Shown here piece by piece: positions 58,050 through 64,000 of a stretch of DNA of 64,000 nucleotides. The position numbers were made by a program, and so were the translations under genes. The stretch covers positions 77,056,515-77,120,514 of the forward strand of contig NC_134456.1 of the NCBI RefSeq assembly GCF_047948215.1. Direction: 5' to 3'. The DNA comes from Lycorma delicatula. Lineage: Eukaryota; Arthropoda; Insecta; Hemiptera; Fulgoridae. Every line of letters begins with the position of its first letter. The stretch's first letter is position 1. Below the pieces are notes generated by a model. The model made no database searches. It was not told where the DNA came from and saw only the letters and a list, made by a program, of their open reading frames with translations.

Positions 58050-58171
58050 CTATGAAAGCCAATATGTTATACTGATAAATAAAAGTGTAGGCGATGTTCC
58101 CCATGTGCTGGATTCTGCTGCTGCTGCTGCCAGTAATGTCATATCTTCCATGCTGGGCTCTGATGGGTAAT
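58050..58171 (-). CDS. Ig/FN3 adhesion protein, last exon (GPI-signal-like C-terminus)
   Basis: Minus-strand exon after acceptor ...TTTTGTAG (58172). With the split codon from the FN3 exon (G plus AT, Asp) it reads D-Y-P-S-E-P-S-M-E-D-M-T-L-L, five alanines, E-S-S-T-W-G-T-S-P, then a hydrophobic tail L-L-F-I-S-I-T-Y-W-L-S and stop TAG at 58052-58050. A small-residue stretch followed by a short hydrophobic tail with nothing after it is what a GPI-attachment signal looks like, and insect Ig/FN3 proteins of the klingon type end this way. The reading frame was chosen by splice phase; another frame in the exon is also open (61 codons) but makes no sense with the FN3 exon. Confidence 0.65.
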
Positions 58172-59043
58172 CTACAAAAGCGCACAATTAAAAACATTAT
58201 TATGTATTAAACTACCACTGTATTCATTTAGATGGTTAGTAATGTAGTTTTCAGAGGAATTACTTTAATGTTTGTTGTTAGTAGAGCTCATGCAATTGTA
58301 CTGTGTACCATGAGCTTATTTGACAATTTATGATCCCCTTCATTTCCCTTTTAAACTGTTTGCTTACCTGTAAATTTATTTGTATTCTTTTTACTTGTAT
58401 TCTGTTACATTATAAAAATTATATATATTAAATTCTTGCTATCAGTTTTAAAATTATAACTATTTTGTTTAAATTCAGGTTAATATTTATATTAGGCATT
58501 GAGATCACTTTTAAATAATTATTTTTTGTTTTGTATTGTAATAATTTTGCCTTTTTTAAATGTAAATTTTAAAAATATTATAAAAGCCAACTTCCATGTT
58601 GAATCATAATATGCTTAGATGAGCTTATTCTTAAGCATTATGTTAATTTTTTGGCATTATGTTGTCCATTCAATATTGATTTATTACTTTTTAATCAATA
58701 ATAATAATTATTGATGCTTATATAATTTTAATTACATTTATAAAAAAAAAGATTATCTACTAAAACTGATTTAAATAAATTTTTTTCAGGATTTACTTTT
58801 TTCTAAGCTGTTTTTATAAAGTGAAGTTAAGATGTGTTATGTTTACAACAAAAAAATTTATAATAAGAAAATAAGCAGACAATAATCTGGAAATATTATT
58901 AATTTAATGTTCAGTATAGTAATGTTATTAACATGATAAGCATATGCGTTTTACTAAATCTGTTTTTATTTTATTTGAATCTACTAATGAAAATAATTAA
59001 TAAATGGTAATGCCAAATATATTTGGCATTATCTATTACATAT

Positions 59044-59045
<2 letters not shown>

Positions 59046-59081
<36 letters not shown>
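59046..59081. repeat. (TA)n microsatellite
   Basis: About 17 TA units flanked by ACACA/TACACA, adjoining the mariner relic. Confidence 0.95.
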
Positions 59082-59087
<6 letters not shown>

Positions 59088-59099
59088 TCTGAATGAGTG

Positions 59100-59880
59100 A
59101 TTCAAAAAGGAGTTCACAACTTTAAAAGCATATAAAAATTTATTGAGATAACTTACAGATTCGGTTGAGGTCTCATTTCATAACACATTCATTTTGTCAC
59201 CCAACATTCACTTGTGATTGATATTGCTTCCAATTTTAATGCGACATACATCCCACCTGAAGTTAATTTCATTCCAGACTGCAGCCAACAAGTTGGGCAT
59301 TAGCTCTGCAGCTGCGGCATTAATTCAAAGTCTTAGCTCAACAAGATCAGCAGGCAAAGGTAGAACATAAGCCCAATCTTTAATGAAATCTAAGAAGACA
59401 AAAACCTAACAAACACCTAAACAGACAAAGACCTAATGGGGACAAATCCGGAAATCGAGGTGACCATGTAATTGGATCTTCATAAACAATCCACCAACCT
59501 GGGAATCTAATATCAGGAAAATCTCAGACTTGTAAGCAGCAGTTGGTGGTGCCCCATATTGCTGATAGTAATGGGGTCTATCTTGGTCATCATTATCTAA
59601 CTAAAGAATTAGAATATTTTGAAGCATGTCTAGATAAACGATACCATCTACAGTTGCCTACTGGAAAAAGAACGAGCCGTATAGTTTTTGTTTACTTAAG
59701 GTACAAAAAACATTGACTTTAGGGCTATCACGAATGTGCTTCAAAGTTTAATGAGGGTTTTTTCTGCCCATATTTGACAGTTATGGGTGTTCACCATGAA
59801 TTATATGTAAAGCTTTCTCTGAGTTGTTCTGCAGGAACATGAGGGACACGTAGAGGGGAACGGTTCCCCTCTGTAAGGGA
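59100..59880 (-). pseudogene. mariner-like transposase relic in the FN3 gene intron
   Basis: Minus strand: V-D-G-I-V-Y-L-D-M-L near 59650, Q-Y-G-A-P-P-T near 59560 (Q-D-G-A-P-P-H in relatives; the second catalytic Asp is Tyr here), G-R-W-I and W-S-P-R-F-P-D-L-S-P near 59470-59490 (third catalytic Asp block), and a C-terminal W-N-E-I-N-F-R-W-D-V-C-R segment near 59265. Frameshifts throughout. A 10-bp inverted repeat around one G lies at 59852-59872. Confidence 0.7.
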
Positions 59881-60817
59881 AGTGTAGATGGTAACTGTGA
59901 TTGGTTTATGTGATTTCTTTATGTCTATAAGCAAACTTCACTAAGTTGTGATTTAATTACATAGGAATAAAGATAAGCTAAGTTGTTAGACTGTTTGTAT
60001 CAAAGATAATTTAAATAAAATTACATCAGCTGGTAAAGATTATTAAAATTGCCATACAAAAAACTGAGCGGCAAAAATGATATCGCTGAAAAACTGAGCA
60101 GTAAAAATTCTATATGATTCTATGTAGTTCAAAGTCAGTACTTAAAACAAATTTACTAAAATTTGTTAAAATTTTATTTAACAAATAATAAGATAGTATT
60201 AAAATGAAAATTAGAAATAATCTTTTTTCTTTGTCACAGTTTCTAATGAAAAATGAAATTCTTCATCATGATGGGGCTGATGAATGAGTAAAAAAAAATT
60301 CTTTAAATTTAGATAATAAAACATTTTATAAATAATAAAAGATTCAATAAATATAAATTTTTATTTTTAGAAATTGTTTGATTGTATAGACCAAATTTAC
60401 AAGTATTTTAAACTAATTTTCTTTTGTGTTTAGCTTTCCCTGAATTAATTTTACATTATCTGTACAGATAATATATTTTCTGACAAAAAATAAGTAGTTC
60501 TTTCTATTTTTCATTGGTCAGCATTAAATTACATCAATCTGAAAAAATAACTTTTTCTGCAGAAAGAACTCTGTAAAAGGAATTTTAATTTAAATATGAT
60601 AAAAATTGGTATATTATCAACTAATGAAGTTCTATTATTAATCCTTCAAATGAAATTAGTATCTATTCCTATTTTTGGCTTAACCTTAGGAAATGTAAAG
60701 TTATATTACCAGAAATAAAAAAACAGTTAATTCAGCTTAATTAGTGTATAATTTTAAAAATTACAACATAAAAGTATACAAAATAAAATGAATGGTAAAT
60801 ACCATAGATATCCTCAC

Positions 60818-61019
60818 CGGGTCCTCGAGTATAAAACTGATAAAGATCAGAAACTTCATTCCAACCGTAACGATTTTTAGCTTGGATAATAGCTTCATAT
60901 ACTGATGATGGTTGAAGACCTCTGATATTGTATGACATTGCATGAGAAAACGATCCTGTGTTAACTGGTTGCAATGTAACATCATGCCATTTTCCTGGTT
61001 GCTGGTAGCTATCATTCAT
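60818..61019 (-). CDS. Ig/FN3 adhesion protein, second half of the FN3 domain
   Basis: Minus-strand exon after acceptor ATATTTACAG (61020). It reads G-K-W-H-D-V-T-L, then Y-N-I-R-G-L-Q-P-S-S-V-Y-E-A-I-I-Q-A-K-N-R-Y-G-W-N-E-V-S, and F-Y-T-R-G-P. G-L-x-P-x-x-x-Y-E, A-x-N-x-x-G-W-(N)-x-x-S and F-x-T are the F- and G-strand signatures of fibronectin type III domains in neural adhesion proteins. The first half of the domain and the Ig domains must be on exons beyond the right edge. Donor CCCG|GTGAGG ends the exon at 60818; a second in-phase donor (TATG|GTATTT) would end it at 60803. The product is likely extracellular and GPI-anchored. klingon, wrapper and CG7166-type proteins are the candidates; which one cannot be decided here. 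Confidence 0.8.
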
Positions 61020-63150
61020 CTGTAAATATTTTTGTTATTTACCAAATATGCATTTATTAGGTTAATTTTTAAACTGAACTAGTGGAGTAGGAATTGAATG
61101 GCAGGGTACATGCAAATATAAATACGATAAATGTTGTTTATTTTAAATTGTTCTTCCTGCTGCATGTTCAGCATCATTTTTACACTCTATTTTTCAAGAA
61201 TATGTAACCATATAAATAAAATAATTTAAATACATTTTTCATTACTATAATTATCAATAATAATGTTAATGAACTTCCAGATAGCACAACAAAATGGAAT
61301 TCAACAAATGAGAGGTGTGTTTTTTCCTTAGATCATCTTCAGTGTTGATTTTTACGAAGGTCTAAAGACTGAAAGACATCTGTCAATTGGTTGATGAAGG
61401 GATGATACAAGTCAGTCAGTAATAATCAGAATGTTTGACATTCTTATTATATTTTGGCCTCAGTGTCTATGAATAGTGATATTTATTTGAGTATATTTTC
61501 ATGTAATTATTGCTATGATTTACACAATCTAAGTGCATTCCATAATCAATTCAATTCTAAAAATTGAAAGACAGTTGAATAAAAGAAACAATGAAAATAT
61601 CCCATTAATGTTTTGACAGTAAAAATATTAATTATGTTATGATCTGACATTTTGGATTTAGTCAGGCAGTCATAAATTGTTATTTTTTTCTATCTTGGGT
61701 TTTTCATTCTCAGTATTTTATTTTGTTATTAATCTGCTTCAATTACTTTAGTCATTAGTAACCAATAGTATGTTGTAAACAGCATTGACTCAAAATTGTT
61801 TAACTTTGCTGATATATGATAACTAATTTATTAAACATGGCTTTGGCTGTTGACATCTCTTCACAATTTTCAATTTTTCAGGATGCTAGTACCCAAGTAA
61901 TAAGTGTTCTAAAATTGACATGTTCTAGTTTATCAAGAATCCAAACTACATGTTCATTTAATATTTATTGATTTTCTTATGCTCAAATTGTTTAAACTAA
62001 GAAAGTTACATTTAATTTTAAAATACTATGTTAAAGTAGTAAGTATTAATATTTATATTCTCACAGAATATAATTAATTTACTTACTGGATATCTTAACT
62101 TATTTTTTTTAAAAAAAGGTATAAATTGCCTTTTGCTAGTATAATTCGTAACTTTAAAAAAAAAGTTTTTTTTTTTTCTGTAACTTGCAGAATGAATTTG
62201 ATAAATCAACTGAAAAATTTTCGTTATTTACTAAATTAGTAAATTTAGTAAATTTAAATTAGTAACTAATTTAGTAAATTTAGAGATAAAACATATATTT
62301 CTGTTGGTAAAAAATAATATTTGTGACATCAAATCAATCACATTGTATGGTATTTTATGTATCAATTTTTATAAAGTCCTGATTGTTTCTTTTTTGTCCG
62401 TGATAGATTATTTGCATGCTAAAGCTCTGAAATAAATACAACTGTTTTTAAAGTTAAATGAAATAATTCAGATTATAGAGAATCCAAAATTTATGCATAT
62501 CATCACATACAGTAGAACAATGAGACACATTATATTGAGAGAGTTTAATACTTGCACTAAATAAAGTAACAGATAATACTTTCATGTATTCCATTCTTAA
62601 AGTTATTAAAAGTGCTAATAAATTTTGCAGGAAATTCTAGATAATGTAGTTGCTACAGTATTACTTTGATATTTGGGCAATTAAGGGTTAAGTGGCTCTT
62701 TGTATTTTTTACAATGAAGTGAAGGATAGAACAAAAAACGAACTCGTAACTAAGCATTCTCCCCTGTGGTAGTTATTTCCATATTCAGAACCCAGTATTT
62801 TATGAACTATTATTGCTATACTGGTATACTAACACTTTTCTTTTCCGGATAATAAATGTGCTATACATATTTAATACATCTACAATGATTACTGTAAATA
62901 GTTTTATTAATTAAAAAAAAAAATAATTTTGGTAAGTATAAGGACAATAATTACACTATCGACAGAATTTAATTTTTTGTTTGTTAAATGAGAGTTAATG
63001 GCTGATTCTTATAGTATTTTTTATGCTGATTTCATACATGTTAATAGATTTTTTCTACTGGGCTGTTTTTTTTTGTAATTGAAATTTCTTTTGAAACAAT
63101 AGATGTGTGGTGAATGTAATATGACAATGCATTACATGCATTTTGTACTC
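61020..63150. other. intron of the FN3 gene, AT-rich
   Basis: No exon recognised. Repeated ACTAAATTAGTAAATTT units at 62230-62282 form a small direct and inverted array. T-rich and A-rich runs near 62100-62180. Confidence 0.5.
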
Positions 63151-63152
63151 AC

Positions 63153-64000
63153 CTAAAATCTATTTCTTTTGGATTTTCTGTTATAATTTGCTACAGGTAG
63201 ATCCATCTTTAGATTCCAACAGTATTCAGCTAACATTTTTGGGTTCCATTTTACGTGGTATTGTGTTTCCATTATAGATATTTCCTGGTGAATGTGTTCT
63301 CCATGTTCATCACTGACAGTGCTGAGATTTTTAGGGAAAAAATCCAAATGTGAATGTAAGAAATGGATTTTTAGTGACATGTTACAGGTTCTTTGTAGTT
63401 TTGGAGGAGTTCACTCACAAGTTTTCTGTAGTTACTGGCCTTATTGTTTTCAAGGAAGTTTTTTAGCACATTTTGAAATGATTTCCATGCAGCAATCTCC
63501 ATCCAAGTTATTCAAACATTCTTCAAACATCGGACCACTCATTAGTTTTCTTATACGTGGTCAAACACAAATATACCTCTATTTTAGCATCTCTTATATA
63601 AGGGAATTTGTTTTTTAGAAACTGAAACCCTGCACCATTATGATCCATTGCTTTAACAAAATTTTTGAATAAACCTAGCTTAATGTATAGTGGCAGAAGA
63701 TAAACTTTTTCTGGTTTTACTAATGCCTGATAAACAACATTCTTCTCTCCTACAGTATTTATTTCCAATGTGAAGTAGAACAGCTTTCAAACAAAGCTTT
63801 GATGAGTCAATAAAAAGTCGCCATTTGTCAGGATGTTGCATATGTCGCAAAGTTTTCAGTAGAGTTCACATCATTACAGTATACTAAGTTTTCATACTGA
63901 GAGGAGAAATGTTCAAAGTCTGACTATCTGTCACGGAAAGCACTTATTTTATTGTTTGATTGTAAAAGATGCCATCCTTTCAGTCTTGATGCCAATATTT
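63153..64000 (-). pseudogene. decayed copy of a multi-copy uncharacterised arthropod ORF
   Basis: Minus strand, N-terminal end at the window edge. About 63850-63770 reads W-R-L-F-I-D-S-S-K then L-K-A-V-L-L-H. The frame 63768-63523 has G-E-K-N-V-V-Y-Q-A-L-V, L-Y-I-K-L-G-L-F-K-N-F-V-K-A-M-D and G-A-G-F-Q-F-L. The frame 63380-63153 has M-S-L-K-I-H-F-L-H-S-H-L-D-F-F, V-S-D-E-H-G-E and D-Y/E-Y-C-W-N-L. I recall this protein in many near-identical copies in insect genomes, always uncharacterised and probably carried by a mobile element. A segment between L-L-H and G-E-K is deleted and frameshifts separate the parts. Confidence 0.6.

Larger units (their letters stand above)
58172..60817. other. last intron of the FN3 gene
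   Basis: 2.65 kb, AT-rich. Contains a (TA)n array (59046-59081) and a mariner relic (59100-59880). Nothing else recognised. Confidence 0.6.

Noticed and set aside
58012..58197. 61-codon frame beginning M-F-L-I-V-R-F-C
   Set aside because: It runs through the splice acceptor and is out of phase with the FN3 exon; the spliced frame gives a sensible anchor-signal end.
1..64000. CRISPR array, bacterial operon or viral genome
   Set aside because: No regularly spaced repeats, no ribosome-binding sites or tightly packed genes; the content is eukaryotic with spliced exons and transposons.

Overview
This is an AT-rich animal genomic window with spliced host genes and a dense, layered load of transposable elements (TEs). 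An insect is most likely. The element mix (BEL/Pao, RTE- and R1-like LINEs, piggyBac, hAT, mariner/Tc1, Helitron, tRNA-derived SINEs) and an FN3 cell-adhesion exon of arthropod type support this; Hemiptera is only a guess. There are no bacterial features and no CRISPR array.

Two host genes are recognisable, both on the minus strand. The first is an MROH1-like HEAT-repeat gene. Exon 1 is at 26914-26950, exon 2 at 23507-23652 and exon 3 at 12214-12417; the three join in phase with canonical splice sites. The rest of the gene runs off the left edge, so positions 1-12213 are its third intron and 12418-23506 its second. The second gene is at 58050-61019: an FN3 exon and a terminal exon with a GPI-anchor-like hydrophobic end. 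It resembles insect Ig/FN3 adhesion proteins of the klingon/CG7166 type, and its 5' exons lie beyond the right edge. A possible plus-strand terminal exon at 44719-44880 has no recognised homologue.

Left third (1-27.5 kb): the MROH1 introns hold a LINE fragment (1.3-2.9 kb), an R1-like LINE 3' fragment (3.3-4.25 kb), a degenerate BEL/Pao element with both LTRs (4.26-10.77 kb), a second LINE fragment (10.77-11.4 kb), a DDE transposase relic (14.8-15.4 kb), and a piggyBac (16.37-20.75 kb) split by a nearly full-length RTE-type LINE with a perfect 11-bp target duplication.

Middle (27.5-37.6 kb): apparently one piggyBac bounded by matching TTAA-flanked ends 10.1 kb apart. A hAT element (8-bp target duplication), a young LINE inside the hAT, two SINEs, a mariner and a GC-rich retroelement-like block have landed inside it. 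From 37.6 to 58 kb: intergenic DNA with a SINE-containing long-TIR MITE, a mariner fragment, another SINE, a degenerate reverse transcriptase and a cluster of Helitron ends, one of them a 1.48-kb Helitron with both termini. From 58 kb to the end: the FN3 gene with a mariner in its intron and a decayed multi-copy arthropod ORF.

The most unusual signal is the number of short perfect inverted repeats (arms of 10-24 bp, loops of 0-8 nt, one of 22 nt). Several lie inside decayed transposon genes, where the reading frame shows which arm is ancestral. They look like the products of template-switch mutations. One sits at the 5' junction of a LINE insertion and contains an inverted copy of the target site.
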